DNA of 64,000 nt from positions 124,001-188,000 of the forward strand of contig NZ_PGGK01000004.1 of the NCBI RefSeq assembly GCF_004745425.1. The letters run 5' to 3'. The DNA is from Methanolobus halotolerans. Lineage in GTDB: Archaea > Halobacteriota > Methanosarcinia > Methanosarcinales > Methanosarcinaceae. Positions 15,825-25,211 of this stretch are shown here, one piece after another. The notes beneath the pieces are model-generated. The model saw only the letters and a program-made list of their open reading frames with translations. It had not been told where the DNA came from and did no database searches. The translations under genes were made by a program, and so were the position numbers. Numbering within the stretch: the stretch's first letter is position 1; each line of letters begins with the position of its first letter.

Positions 15825-16775
15825 ATGATACCGATGATAAAAACAAGGATAAGGGATTTCCTGATAACAGAAGACGACTGGATCTTTGCAGTTTCCGATT
15901 ATTTCCACCCTCATGGCATAAGGTCGACTTTGAGGTACGTACCGGACGAGAACGGGGAAAGAGAACTCGAGGGCACCCGTTACAAGAAATATGATTTTGA
16001 TGTAGCTTTTGATTTCATGCGTCAGAACAGGCCGGAATGGGTAGAAGATGTACATGTGGTCCCGGAAGATAGTATCAAGCAAGTCTTGAGACCAAATGAT
16101 GTCATCGAACATCTCTGCAGCTCGGACAGCCGTGTCGGTGCAATTGTCCGGACACTCGAAGAGGCAGGCGTGCCAATGGACAAGATGGGAGTAACAGGCT
16201 CGTTCTTGCCCGGACTGCAGAATGAAGGGTCCGATGTCGACTTTGTAGTGTACGGCGCAGACTGGTTTGTGGCAAGGGATGCCATAAGGGATGCAAAGGA
16301 TAAAGATGGCCCTATTGAGGATATTGATGAGGAGATGTGGAAAAAGATATATCTAAAGCGTGTTCCCGAGATAAGTTTTGAGGAATTTGTTATTCATGAG
16401 AAGAGAAAAGGTAACCGTGGAATGGTTGAAGGGACGTATTTTGATCTTCTTTTTGTACGGGACCGGGAACAGATAAAAGAACCTATCAGAAGAGGAAAGG
16501 ACGTAGGGAAAATGAAGATAGAAGCAAAGGTAACAAGTGCTGACCTTGCATTTGACAGCCCTTCAGTCTATATGATAGAGCACGAGGAGATAGACCACGT
16601 ACTTTCCTACACGCATACCTATGCCGGCCAGGCCCTTGCTGCTGAGACTATAGAGGCCAGCGGCACCGTGGAGCAGGCAGGCGACATTAAAAGGCTTGTG
16701 GTAGGCACATCAAGAGAACCAAAAGGAGAATGGATACGTTCCCTTACACTTCTGGAAAAAGAAGGTAGAAACTGA
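15825..16775 (+). CDS. Predicted nucleotidyltransferase (COG2413-like)
   Basis: A 316-residue protein with a DNA polymerase beta-type nucleotidyltransferase core: the GSFLPG motif is followed after about ten residues by SDVDFVVYG, matching GS-x(n)-DxD metal ligands near residues 125-145. Flanking regions are specific to an archaeal family without known function. A second in-frame ATG at 15834 is possible. It is monocistronic on the plus strand. The substrate (nucleic acid, protein or small molecule) is unknown. Confidence 0.75.
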   Translation: MIPMIKTRIRDFLITEDDWIFAVSDYFHPHGIRSTLRYVPDENGERELEGTRYKKYDFDVAFDFMRQNRPEWVEDVHVVPEDSIKQVLRPNDVIEHLCSSDSRVGAIVRTLEEAGVPMDKMGVTGSFLPGLQNEGSDVDFVVYGADWFVARDAIRDAKDKDGPIEDIDEEMWKKIYLKRVPEISFEEFVIHEKRKGNRGMVEGTYFDLLFVRDREQIKEPIRRGKDVGKMKIEAKVTSADLAFDSPSVYMIEHEEIDHVLSYTHTYAGQALAAETIEASGTVEQAGDIKRLVVGTSREPKGEWIRSLTLLEKEGRN

Positions 16776-16802
16776 ATCAAAAATGAACAGCATGCGAGCG
16801 GA

Positions 16803-17123
16803 TCAGCCGCCGCCTGTCACCTGCCCGATATCAACTTGATCAGGACCTGCTGAACCGTAGCGCCGCATATACTCTTCTGCTTCGGAAGCGGTCTTTGCGG
16901 TCTCCGCCTTTACCTTCAACTCGCTTGCATCCGTCACTACAAGTGTCTCGACCTTATAGTAAAGTCCGGTACTATCCATCAAAGCCCAAATGCCTTCTTC
17001 ATCTGTTTTGATCTCAGTGACTTTTCCTACTGTACCGGTATTTATGTACCTCACGACAGTCCCGGGTCCGACAGGATCTCCGTTTATGTCAGAGGCATTC
17101 AGGTTTTCTGATTCTTCCGTCAA
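16803..17123 (-). CDS. DUF2098 family protein
   Basis: A 106-residue small protein with VGPGTVVRYINTGTVGKVTEI and WALMDSTGLYYKVETL, the signature of the archaeal DUF2098 family, found mostly in methanogens. The fold looks like a small beta-barrel, and there is no membrane segment or metal motif. It lies 62 bp after the mptA stop on the same strand and may be co-transcribed with it. Function unknown. Confidence 0.75.
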   Translation of the reverse strand: MTEESENLNASDINGDPVGPGTVVRYINTGTVGKVTEIKTDEEGIWALMDSTGLYYKVETLVVTDASELKVKAETAKTASEAEEYMRRYGSAGPDQVDIGQVTGGG

Positions 17124-17185
17124 TCGAACTCCTCATTTCACTATACAGAAATATTGAACAGGCAGGATTAATATCTGTCTGTGTA

Positions 17186-18139
17186 TTACTCCTGTGACAT
17201 CTCACTTCGCAGTTCACCAAATGTTGCAACCCTTTCGGCAAATGCATTGTGTCGGTGAATACTTTCCTCATTGACCTGTTTTATAGTTACAATAGCTGTG
17301 TCCGGCAGCGCAGGGAACTCCTTTACGACATTCTTTGCCATTGTACGCACGCAGTCCTCCACGAACTTCGGATTGGTGTGAGCCCTCTGGACAACCATGG
17401 CCTCATCGGAGCGCTTGAGAAGTTCAAATACGTTGGAACTCATAGAATTTTCAATAATCTCAATTATCTTTTCAAGAGATACGAAAATGTTGCCTTCAAC
17501 TTCAATAGAGATTATGCCGCGTCCACGCTGATTGTGGGTTGCCATGGGAACCCTGTGAAGGAACTTGGCGATCTTCTGGTCATCCACACCTATGGATTCC
17601 AGCTCTTGCCTGGCATTGTCTCTCATTATCTCCTGAGCGCAGGGACAAGCAGTCATTCCGATGACTTCCGCACCTATGAGTTTTTTGACAGCCATGCGCT
17701 CCACATCATCACGCAGTGCGATAGCTTCCGCAAAGATATCCACGACTTCCTGACACTCCATTTTTGTGGCAGGGGATTCTCTTTTTATAACATATTCGCT
17801 TTTCAGGATCACTTCTGCACGGGTTGCATATTCATGACGTTTCAGCAGACTCTGTGCCACATCGCTACATAGCTGCTCGATCTCATAAACAGGCATACTG
17901 ACGGCTTTTTCGAGAACTTCGTCAACCGCTTCGAAATTACGAGAGAGGTTCGCCCCCTTCAAATGCGAAGGAAGGTCCACGAAAATATCAAACGTAGCTA
18001 TTAGAATAACAGGACGTTTTTCTTTTCTTTTGACCTCAACAAGTTTTTTTACGTTAGTGACACCTACACGTGTAAGGTTGATCGGGATCTGAGGCTTGTT
18101 AGCCTGTATATCCGGTAGTTTAACGACTGGAACTTCCAT
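17186..18139 (-). CDS. mptA: GTP cyclohydrolase MptA (FolE2-type) for methanopterin biosynthesis
   Basis: A 317-residue protein of the GTP cyclohydrolase IB/IV family. MptA converts GTP to 7,8-dihydroneopterin 2',3'-cyclic phosphate, the first step towards tetrahydromethanopterin, and is Fe(II)-dependent in methanogens. The N-terminal LPDIQ segment, the [15 protein letters not shown] metal-ligand region with its cysteine, and the later [10 protein letters not shown] are family features. Length fits the archaeal members. It is monocistronic or paired with the DUF2098 gene. Confidence 0.94.
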   Translation of the reverse strand: MEVPVVKLPDIQANKPQIPINLTRVGVTNVKKLVEVKRKEKRPVILIATFDIFVDLPSHLKGANLSRNFEAVDEVLEKAVSMPVYEIEQLCSDVAQSLLKRHEYATRAEVILKSEYVIKRESPATKMECQEVVDIFAEAIALRDDVERMAVKKLIGAEVIGMTACPCAQEIMRDNARQELESIGVDDQKIAKFLHRVPMATHNQRGRGIISIEVEGNIFVSLEKIIEIIENSMSSNVFELLKRSDEAMVVQRAHTNPKFVEDCVRTMAKNVVKEFPALPDTAIVTIKQVNEESIHRHNAFAERVATFGELRSEMSQE

Positions 18140-18560
18140 GATATTACCTCAAAATAAAAATGACAGAGTAAACCTTTTTAGTAACATTGCTAATAAGCAC
18201 TTGAAATGGACTCATCACATGTAAATGTTGTGTTAAAAAAACAAATAATGAGATATATCCGGACTTAGTGCCATACTTAGCAAATTTATTAGTTAGAGGA
18301 TAAGTCAAGGACCCTGTACATGTTTTATTACACAGGACACAAAACAAGTTTATTTGTCTTGTTGCAGTATACCGTTCAAGTGTCGGATACACAGTTAAAA
18401 TAAGTGTTGAAACGACCTCCTTTTGAGGATTTTCCATTACTAGAAATACAATATTGCAACAAATCAAGAACAAAGGAACACATTAAAAGAAAAATATATA
18501 TACCTTACATACTAAATACGATAAGCAGTGGTAATCGCATGATGATTACGAGGTGACAAC
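18140..18560. promoter_or_regulatory. 421-bp divergent intergenic region between mptA and the MC1 gene
   Basis: No coding sequence is seen. An AAATATATATACC TATA-type box at about 18492-18504 lies about 60 bp before the MC1 start. Near 18310-18365 there are inverted repeats (CCTGT...ACAGG, ACAAG...CTTGT). These could be regulatory or part of a small RNA, but nothing identifies one. Confidence 0.5.
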
Positions 18561-18851
18561 ATGTCTGAAACAAGAAACTTTGTGTTAAGAGATAAAAAAG
18601 GAAACGAACATGGGGTGTTCACTGGAAAGCAGCCACGTCAGGCAGCTCTCAAGGTAGCCAACAGAGGAAAAGGAACGAAATCAAAGCCAGAAGATATCAG
18701 GCTCCGTGAGCGTGGAACAAAAAAGATCCATGTATTCAAGGGATGGAGAGAGATGGTCGAGGCCCCCAAGAACAAACCAGACTGGATGCCCGACAAGATC
18801 AACAAGCCATTCGTAAAGAAAGTTGGTATTGACAAGCTGGACAAGATCTGA
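18561..18851 (+). CDS. Methanogen chromosomal protein MC1
   Basis: A 96-residue basic protein of the MC1 family, the abundant DNA-bending chromatin protein of Methanosarcinales and haloarchaea. MSETRNFVLRDKKGNEHGVFTGKQPRQAALKVA (in two segments) followed by RGTKKIHVFKGWREMVEAPKNKPDWMP matches the family over its whole length (about 93 residues). A GAGGTGA ribosome-binding site lies 5 bp before the ATG, a strong TATA element lies upstream and a terminator hairpin downstream. These are signs of a highly expressed single-gene unit. Confidence 0.95.
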   Translation: MSETRNFVLRDKKGNEHGVFTGKQPRQAALKVANRGKGTKSKPEDIRLRERGTKKIHVFKGWREMVEAPKNKPDWMPDKINKPFVKKVGIDKLDKI

Positions 18852-18859
18852 TCATTTCG

Positions 18860-18887
18860 AACCCATACAGATGGGTTTCTTTTTTTA
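18860..18887 (+). terminator. Terminator after the MC1 gene
   Basis: AACCCAT and ATGGGTT form a 7-bp stem with a 4-nt loop followed by TCTTTTTTTT. This is the clearest hairpin-plus-poly-T terminator in the window. Confidence 0.75.
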
Positions 18888-19003
18888 CTCTGGCAGCTCT
18901 GCCAAACAAGTTTTAAATCGTTGAAAGGATAATCTATACCATTTACAGGCACTGGAATAATTGTATCCTACCTTCCGGCCCCATCAATAATACAGGTATT
19001 AAC

Positions 19004-19888
19004 ATGACACTTAAGCGAGAGAACGTGCTGATAGAAGCGCTACCTTATATCCGGGAATTCTATAATTCTGTAATGGTCATCAAAGTCGGCGGCCATGCCA
19101 TGGTAAATTCCGACATAATGAGCGATATCGTACAGGACATTGTGCTGCTCAGGTTTGTAGGCTTCCACCCGATAATCGTCCATGGAGGCGGGCCGGAGAT
19201 CACTCAGAAAATGGAACGGATGGGTAAAAAGCCGGAATTTGTCAGTGGGTTGCGCATAACCGACGACGAAACTCTTGAGATTGCAAGGATGGTACTGGTA
19301 GGTAACATCAATACCGAGATAGTTTCACTCATAGGCAGGCACGGAGGAAAGGGAATAGGCCTTTCCGGAAAAGATGGCAGAATGATCATCGCAAAAAAGA
19401 AACCATTCCAGAAAGTTGTTATCGAAAGTATTGAGCATGAAGTTGACCTTGGATGGGTTGGAGACACAGAGATCATAAACACTGAGATACTGAACATTGT
19501 CATAAAGGAAAAATACATCCCGGTGATATCCCCTATTGCAACGGACATGAGCGGAAAGGCTCTTAACCTCAATGCAGACACGATTGCAGGAGACATTGCA
19601 GCTGCGCTCGGAGCCAAAAAGCTTGTTCTTATGACCGATGTGCCGGGGCTCCTCAGAGATATCAATGATAAATCAACACGTATTTCAAGGGTCACTATAG
19701 AAGAGATCGAGCAACTTGTAGAAGATGGCATCATTTCCGGAGGTATGATCCCTAAACTGAGAGGTGCCGCAACTGCGGTTACGAGCGGTGTGGAGAAAGT
19801 CCATATCATCGATGGAAGCATATCCCATTCAATCTTACTGGAACTGTTCACAGACTCCGGGATAGGAACAATGGTATACAAGGATTGA
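19004..19888 (+). CDS. argB: N-acetylglutamate kinase
   Basis: A 294-residue amino acid kinase that phosphorylates N-acetyl-L-glutamate in arginine biosynthesis. Visible features are the ATP-binding KVGGHAM near the N-terminus, HGGGPEI, the acetylglutamate-binding GLRITDDETLE, LNADTIAGDIAAAL and ISGGMIPKL. Length matches the family. It is monocistronic with its own terminator. The ArgA-like acetyltransferase at 13538 may supply its substrate. Confidence 0.97.
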   Translation: MTLKRENVLIEALPYIREFYNSVMVIKVGGHAMVNSDIMSDIVQDIVLLRFVGFHPIIVHGGGPEITQKMERMGKKPEFVSGLRITDDETLEIARMVLVGNINTEIVSLIGRHGGKGIGLSGKDGRMIIAKKKPFQKVVIESIEHEVDLGWVGDTEIINTEILNIVIKEKYIPVISPIATDMSGKALNLNADTIAGDIAAALGAKKLVLMTDVPGLLRDINDKSTRISRVTIEEIEQLVEDGIISGGMIPKLRGAATAVTSGVEKVHIIDGSISHSILLELFTDSGIGTMVYKD

Positions 19889-19907
19889 AAGGGAAATATT
19901 CCCTTTC
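19887..19907 (+). terminator. Hairpin after argB
   Basis: GAAAGGGAA and TTCCCTTTC form a 9-bp perfect stem with a 3-nt loop directly at the argB stop. A short T run (CTCTTT) follows 10-15 nt later. It may also serve the convergent RaSEA gene. Confidence 0.5.
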
Positions 19908-19930
19908 ACCGGATATGATCTCTTTAAATA

Positions 19931-20971
19931 TTAATCGGTAATGGGCGCTCCAAAAGTATGGTCATCCAGCTGCAGCACGCATTCCCACATATCCTTACAT
20001 TCACAATCAGGGACCTCCAGACAGGAAATATCCTGAGTTATCGAAAACTGCCTTATGGCATCTGCAACATCTCTGCTGCATTCCTTGCAGTTATGAGGAC
20101 CCCTCTTTGAACCTGCACCCACAGGGTCGGAAGTTATTACCATATCGGGGAACTCTTGTTTGGTTCTTTTGAGGATTTCGACTATGCTCCATAGCCACGG
20201 AGGACGGTACTGCCCCCTCTGCCAAAGATTCTCAACAAATGTACCATTCTGTATATTGCAGAGGTTTATTGAGAAAGTATCACTGTAAGGAGCGGCATCC
20301 CTGACAGACCTCACCATATCTTCAAGGGCCTGTCCCTCGGACAGGAAAAGAGGTTTCAACATGAGGTAAGTCTTTACTGTTGCATCGTCATCCCTGGCGA
20401 TTCTGGCAGCCCTTTTAAAATCATCGAAAGTGAAACCCTTATTGATAGATTCCTTCCGGATAAGATCCGAACTTGTTTCAAGACCTGTGGCTATCTCAAA
20501 AGCCTTGTCCTTCAGGGAGCTGCGACAATCTTTTATTGCCTCTTCAGTAACGAATTCCGGCCGGGTTTCCACCAATACTTTGACCACCCGCGGGTCCTCT
20601 TCCAGAGATGAAAGGATATTATGCCTCACTTCAAGAGGGATCTCACGGGTATCAAGGAAGCTTCCTGAAGTAAATATCTTTACCATGAACAGATCAAAGC
20701 CGGATGCCTTTGTCATTGCATTTCCAAGCTGCTTTATCAGGTCCGCATTCGATGGCGGAGTCTGGGCACTATCGTAGACATAACCGCACATGGTGCAGCC
20801 TCCCGCTTTTCCCCACCAGCATCCAGAGGTCCTGAAAATTATTGTTAGGGTATCGACTTTACAGCCATCCAGCAGGTCAACTCCGGCCCATGCCGCACAC
20901 GGTCTATCAGGAGGAGAAGGTTTCACCCTCTGCCGGTTCCTGATCTCAAGAACTGTTGTATTAAGGGACAT
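19931..20971 (-). CDS. Archaeosine biosynthesis radical SAM protein RaSEA
   Basis: A 346-residue radical SAM enzyme with the iron-sulfur segment SGCWWGKAGGCTMCGY near residues 49-64, the spaced CysX(n)CysX2Cys form typical of this family, and a C-terminal cysteine-rich end (CKECSRD, DCECKDMWEC). RaSEA is known to work after ArcS, converting the lysine adduct of preQ0 at G15 of tRNA into archaeosine. It starts 1 bp after the guaAb stop, so it forms an operon with GMP synthase. ArcS is not in the window. Confidence 0.88.
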   Translation of the reverse strand: MSLNTTVLEIRNRQRVKPSPPDRPCAAWAGVDLLDGCKVDTLTIIFRTSGCWWGKAGGCTMCGYVYDSAQTPPSNADLIKQLGNAMTKASGFDLFMVKIFTSGSFLDTREIPLEVRHNILSSLEEDPRVVKVLVETRPEFVTEEAIKDCRSSLKDKAFEIATGLETSSDLIRKESINKGFTFDDFKRAARIARDDDATVKTYLMLKPLFLSEGQALEDMVRSVRDAAPYSDTFSINLCNIQNGTFVENLWQRGQYRPPWLWSIVEILKRTKQEFPDMVITSDPVGAGSKRGPHNCKECSRDVADAIRQFSITQDISCLEVPDCECKDMWECVLQLDDHTFGAPITD

Positions 20972-21886
20972 TTACTCGAACTCTATTGTAGCCGGAGGCT
21001 TTGGTGTAAGATCATAAACTACACGTGCAACCGTCGGGAGTGCGGCTGAGATCCTGGATTCGATCCTGTTCAGGACATCCCATGGTAATTCCATAGCCTC
21101 TGCCGTCATGCCGTCCCTTGAACCCACAGCCCTCACTGCGACTATCCAGCCATGGACCCTCACATCTCCTTTTACACCGGTCCCCTTGCCGATGATAGCT
21201 GCAAAGGTCTGCCATGGATGGAACTTCTCTACGAGTTCGTCTTCCACGATAGCGTTGGCCTCCCTGACAATTTCCACAAGCTCCTCAGTGACCGGTCCCA
21301 CTATCCTTACTGAGAGACCGGGGCCGGGGAATGGCATCCTTTCGGCAATCTCATGCGGAAGTTCAAGGGCACGTGCCACCTCCCTGACCTCATCCTTGTA
21401 CAGGTCCTCTATTGGTTCCACTATTGCCTTGAAATCCATGACCGAAGGAAGACCACCCACATTGTGGTGGGACTTTATGCCACCTTCTGATTCGATCCTG
21501 TCGGGATAGATGGTTCCCTGTATAAGGTACTCAGCCTCCAGTAACTTCGCCTCTTCTTCAAAAACACGTATGAAGGCCTCACCTACAGCCTTACGTTTCT
21601 CCTCAGGATCCTCGATGCCTGCAAGAGCTCCGAGGAAGCGGTCCTTTGCATCGACAACCTGGAGGTTCATGTCACAGAATATCTCTTTTATCCTATCAGT
21701 CTCCCCTTTTCTCATCAGGCCCGTGTCGATATAGATCGGTGTTAGCCTGTCACCTATAGCACGATGGGCCAGGATCGCACATACAGAACTGTCAACTCCC
21801 CCGGAGAGTGCTATGATGGCCCTGCCATCGACATGCTGACTGATCTTCTCTATCGCTTTTGGAATGAAATTGTCTACTTTAACCAT
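20972..21886 (-). CDS. guaAb: GMP synthase subunit B (ATP pyrophosphatase)
   Basis: A 304-residue PPi synthetase subunit that adenylates XMP and aminates it to GMP. The ATP-pyrophosphatase P-loop SGGVDSSV and the C-terminal dimerisation domain ending [13 protein letters not shown] are clear. I chose ATG 21886 because CGGAG lies about 9 bp upstream; the longer frame to 21904 lacks support. Archaea split GMP synthase, and the amidotransferase partner guaAa is far away at 39175-39744 in this window. Confidence 0.95.
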   Translation of the reverse strand: MVKVDNFIPKAIEKISQHVDGRAIIALSGGVDSSVCAILAHRAIGDRLTPIYIDTGLMRKGETDRIKEIFCDMNLQVVDAKDRFLGALAGIEDPEEKRKAVGEAFIRVFEEEAKLLEAEYLIQGTIYPDRIESEGGIKSHHNVGGLPSVMDFKAIVEPIEDLYKDEVREVARALELPHEIAERMPFPGPGLSVRIVGPVTEELVEIVREANAIVEDELVEKFHPWQTFAAIIGKGTGVKGDVRVHGWIVAVRAVGSRDGMTAEAMELPWDVLNRIESRISAALPTVARVVYDLTPKPPATIEFE

Positions 21887-22081
21887 AAATATAAACTCCG
21901 ACAAATGATGTTTAAATGAATTTAGATGTTCAGATGGATTTTCAATGGGATTTATTCCTCAGATATAAGTTCGTATTTATTAATGCTCGCCTTCCGGGAG
22001 GTTTTGAAGGATAAACATAGCCCACAATACATACGCATTGCCAACCCGGGGAATATTACTTGCACCCTGCTTGCCAGAATC

Positions 22082-22088
22082 TTATATA
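22082..22088 (+). promoter_or_regulatory. TATA box of recQ
   Basis: TTATATA lies 42-48 bp before the chosen recQ ATG (22130). It would leave the 21926 start outside the transcript, which supports the shorter protein. Confidence 0.5.
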
Positions 22089-22129
22089 CACAGAGTCCAT
22101 ATAGGCAGGAAAAAGATCACGGTCAAAAG

Positions 22130-24220
22130 ATGCATCAAACTCTTCAGAAGTACTTTGGTTACTCATGTTTTCGCCCCCTTCAGGAAGACATTATAAAAGA
22201 TGTGCTTGAAGGCAGGGACACTTTTGTACTGATGCCCACAGGAGGGGGTAAGTCCCTGTGTTACCAGTTGCCTGCACTCCTTCTGGACGGGCTGACAGTT
22301 GTAGTTTCTCCGCTCATCTCTCTCATGAAGGATCAGGTAGACAGCCTGCAGGCAAGCGGTATTAATGCCGCCTGCCTGAACAGCACCCTGAACTACACAG
22401 AGTCAAGGAATATCTACAGGGATGTCGAGAACAACGAGATCAAGATATTGTATATGGCACCTGAAAGGCTTACAATGTCCCATACTACATCCCTGCTTGA
22501 AAAGGTTAAGGTTAGTCTTTTTGCCATCGATGAAAGCCACTGTATATCCGAATGGGGACACGATTTCAGACCGGAGTACCGCAAGCTCAGCTTCCTGAAG
22601 AGAAAGTTCCCGGAAGTACCTGTCATAGCCCTGACCGCAACCGCTACTCCCAAGGTACGGGAAGACACGATTTCCCAGTTAAGGATCAAGGAAGGTAATA
22701 CCTATGTTGCCAGTTTCAACCGCAAGAACCTTGTGTACCGGATCAGGCCGAAAAAAGAAACATATAACCAGATTTTACAGTACCTGAGAAAACACAGGGG
22801 AGAAAGTGGGATAATTTATTGCCAGAGTCGCAGGAACGTGGACAATATAGCTGCCAGGCTCAGGAAGGACCATTTCAATGCGCTCCCATACCATGCAGGG
22901 CTTAGCGATTCCCAGCGGGAGACAAACCAGGAGAGATTTATCAAGGACGATGTCGACATCATTGTGGCAACCGTCGCATTCGGAATGGGAATAGACAAGT
23001 CCAATGTGCGTTTCGTCATCCACCATGACCTTCCAAAAAACCTGGAAGGTTATTATCAGGAGACAGGAAGGGGCGGACGTGACGGGCTCGAATGTGAATG
23101 CACCCTATTCTTCAGCCGCGGGGACAGGTACAAGATCGAGTATTTCATCAAGCAGAAAGGAAAGAAGGAAGAAAGGGACATAGCCTTAAAGCAACTCCAG
23201 GACATGGTTGCTTTTTGTGAAAGTACCATATGCCGCAGGAAGGTGCTCCTGGGTTATTTCGGAGAAATACTCGAAGATGATAACTGCGGTAAATGCGACG
23301 TCTGCCTGCAGCCAAGACAGAAGATCGACGGTACAGACGAAGCGAAACTGCTGATAAACTGTATCGATGAACTTGGCCAGCGCTACGGCATGAATCATGT
23401 CATTGATGTTCTCTGCGGCTCCAATGCAAAAAAGATCAGGGATAAGAAGCACAATAAGCTGAAGTCATATGGTACAGGTGATATTCACACCCGGGACAGA
23501 TGGCTGGAGATCGCCCGCGAGATGATACAGCAGAACCTGATTAAGGTGGAAGGGGCAAGATATCCACTTCTCAAACTCAATAGAACAAGCATGGACATCA
23601 TGGTAGGTAAAAGGACTGTCACCCTTACAACCATAGAAGCAGCGAACGTTACTGATGCCGAAGGTTTAGAAGAGGAACTGCCGGAAGAAGCCATGCTATT
23701 TACAGAAAACAAGACCAAGGCGTCCCCGGCATTTGAAAGGGAAAAGGCATCAAACAAAGAGAACGAGTTATTCAACAGGCTTAAAGAATTACGTAAGAGC
23801 ATGGCCGAACTGCAGGATGTGCCACCTTATGTAGTATTTGCAGACACGAGCCTGAAACAGATGGCTTCCAAAAAGCCCGGCAATAAGGCAGAGATGCTGA
23901 AGATCACAGGAGTAGGTGAGTACAAGCTTAAGAAATATGGCGACATATTCCTGAAGGAAATAAGCAAGTACTGCGAAGATCAGGAAGGACCTTCATCCGC
24001 CCATCAGAATGTTGCGAATATTAAAGAGACAGAATCCCCCGGGATTGCGATTGATAATAAAAAAGAGACTTTAAAGATCGAACAGGCTAAAAAGCGTGGC
24101 AGGATCGTTGAAGCCATAAAAGGACTCGAAAAAGAACTGATCATTCTGACAAAAGCAAAGCTAGATAATAGTTTTTCGGACGAGGAGATCAAAGCCGTGT
24201 GGTCAGAGATACTTGCGTAA
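22130..24220 (+). CDS. recQ: RecQ family ATP-dependent DNA helicase
   Basis: A 696-residue 3'-5' DNA helicase of the RecQ family, used in recombination and replication-fork repair. Motif I MPTGGGKSLCYQLP (about residues 35-48), motif II DESH, motif VI QETGRGGRDG, a zinc-binding segment CESTICRRK ... NCGKCDVC, a winged-helix region and a C-terminal HRDC domain (LKELRKSMAELQDVPPY, in an otherwise charged tail) are present in the standard order. The frame is open back to 21926, but residues before MHQTLQKYFG do not resemble the family and lie upstream of a TATA box. Confidence 0.94.
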   Translation: MHQTLQKYFGYSCFRPLQEDIIKDVLEGRDTFVLMPTGGGKSLCYQLPALLLDGLTVVVSPLISLMKDQVDSLQASGINAACLNSTLNYTESRNIYRDVENNEIKILYMAPERLTMSHTTSLLEKVKVSLFAIDESHCISEWGHDFRPEYRKLSFLKRKFPEVPVIALTATATPKVREDTISQLRIKEGNTYVASFNRKNLVYRIRPKKETYNQILQYLRKHRGESGIIYCQSRRNVDNIAARLRKDHFNALPYHAGLSDSQRETNQERFIKDDVDIIVATVAFGMGIDKSNVRFVIHHDLPKNLEGYYQETGRGGRDGLECECTLFFSRGDRYKIEYFIKQKGKKEERDIALKQLQDMVAFCESTICRRKVLLGYFGEILEDDNCGKCDVCLQPRQKIDGTDEAKLLINCIDELGQRYGMNHVIDVLCGSNAKKIRDKKHNKLKSYGTGDIHTRDRWLEIAREMIQQNLIKVEGARYPLLKLNRTSMDIMVGKRTVTLTTIEAANVTDAEGLEEELPEEAMLFTENKTKASPAFEREKASNKENELFNRLKELRKSMAELQDVPPYVVFADTSLKQMASKKPGNKAEMLKITGVGEYKLKKYGDIFLKEISKYCEDQEGPSSAHQNVANIKETESPGIAIDNKKETLKIEQAKKRGRIVEAIKGLEKELIILTKAKLDNSFSDEEIKAVWSEILA

Positions 24221-24244
24221 AGTGAGAAAGCCTGATAGCTTCGT

Positions 24245-24382
24245 TCACTCGCATGTGTCCAGCAGATGCCTTCTGCCGCGCACGCGGGAATCGCCCGGTC
24301 TGACAGGAGACACCTTTGCTTCCTTTGCTTCCTTTTCACCATCAACTTTGCGGTCTTTCTTTTCTGTGATCTTATCTGCCAA
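24245..24382 (-). CDS. Unrecognised 45-residue highly charged small protein
   Basis: A short minus-strand ORF starting at TTG with an exceptionally good AGGAGGTG ribosome-binding site at the right spacing (5-6 nt). The product is rich in Lys/Glu/Asp in its first half (ADKITEKKDRKVDGEKEAKE) and in Arg towards the end (GDSRVRGRRHLL), with a single Cys near the C-terminus. It has no membrane segment. It converges with recQ, whose stop is 25 bp away. I do not recognise a family. Real translation is suggested by the ribosome-binding site alone. Confidence 0.55.
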   Translation of the reverse strand: MADKITEKKDRKVDGEKEAKEAKVSPVRPGDSRVRGRRHLLDTCE

Positions 24383-24449
24383 AGAGCCCACCTCCTGATT
24401 TACATTTTGTAATCAGTGGTATTAAAAGATGATGAAAAGGAAAAGCAGT

Positions 24450-25211
24450 TCACATCATCATGAACTGCATTGTCAGATAGAATATCAGGTCACCGAAGAC
24501 AACTGCAGTTATAAAGCCCGCGGTAATAGGGACCATGAAGGGAAGGCCCGGAGTGACCCATACACTGTCATTGATCCTGCCTTCCCGGAGATGGCCTTTT
24601 AGTTCTGCGATGACATTCGAGGTCAGTTCTGTCCCTGACCTGGAGAACCCGAAATTTACGCCTTCATCGGTTTCACTGTATGAGTCGATCATGCGGATAT
24701 GACCCTCTGCAAGTCCTGAAACCGGAGTTTGATAACCTATGAACATGTAGAGAGGGCTTTTCAGATTATCTTTTAGTGAGTTGTTCAGAAGATTATAAAT
24801 GAACAAACCTACAGGCACCACCACTGTGAGTATCACCGAATTGCCGAATACGCTAAAGGCAAACAATCCCAGCAGCGGAACTCCGTTAATCGGCAGTTGT
24901 GTGCCATATATCGTGATATCCGGGAACATCGGGATAATAAGAGATATGACCATTAGCACCTTGGCATCTGCGCCCCCGAAGGCCCCGAGCTGGAACAGGA
25001 TGTACACGAATGTGAAGATGAAAGCGAAGGTAAGTACGTTCCTGACAAGATATGGCATGCCGAGCATCATCAGGTCATAGAGAATGAATATGTAACCGAC
25101 CCCGAACATGGCAACCCACACCTCGTTGGCAACCCTGCGTGTCTTTATGTCCGCGTAACAGGCATAGAGTAAAAAGGGCATGCAAACAAGTACTTTTAGC
25201 AGTTCCATCAT
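24450..25211 (-). CDS. Archaeal prepilin/preflagellin peptidase (A24 family)
   Basis: A roughly 253-residue integral membrane aspartyl protease of the A24 family (FlaK/PibD/EppA group), which cleaves class III signal peptides of archaellins and pilins. The YADIKTRRVANEVW segment after the first helix and FGGADAKVLMV carry the two expected aspartates (GxHD-like second motif). Several hydrophobic helices follow. Its ATG at 25211 overlaps the stop of hps-rraA (TAATG), a surprising operon partner. No pilin or archaellin gene is nearby, so the substrate is elsewhere. Confidence 0.85.
   Translation of the reverse strand: MMELLKVLVCMPFLLYACYADIKTRRVANEVWVAMFGVGYIFILYDLMMLGMPYLVRNVLTFAFIFTFVYILFQLGAFGGADAKVLMVISLIIPMFPDITIYGTQLPINGVPLLGLFAFSVFGNSVILTVVVPVGLFIYNLLNNSLKDNLKSPLYMFIGYQTPVSGLAEGHIRMIDSYSETDEGVNFGFSRSGTELTSNVIAELKGHLREGRINDSVWVTPGLPFMVPITAGFITAVVFGDLIFYLTMQFMMM

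Noticed and set aside
19204-19881. 225-codon antisense frame in argB
   Set aside because: Ser/Ile/Met-rich shadow of a conserved kinase gene.
21926-22129. Longer RecQ N-terminus
   Set aside because: It precedes a TATA box and does not resemble RecQ; the family begins at MHQTLQKYFG.
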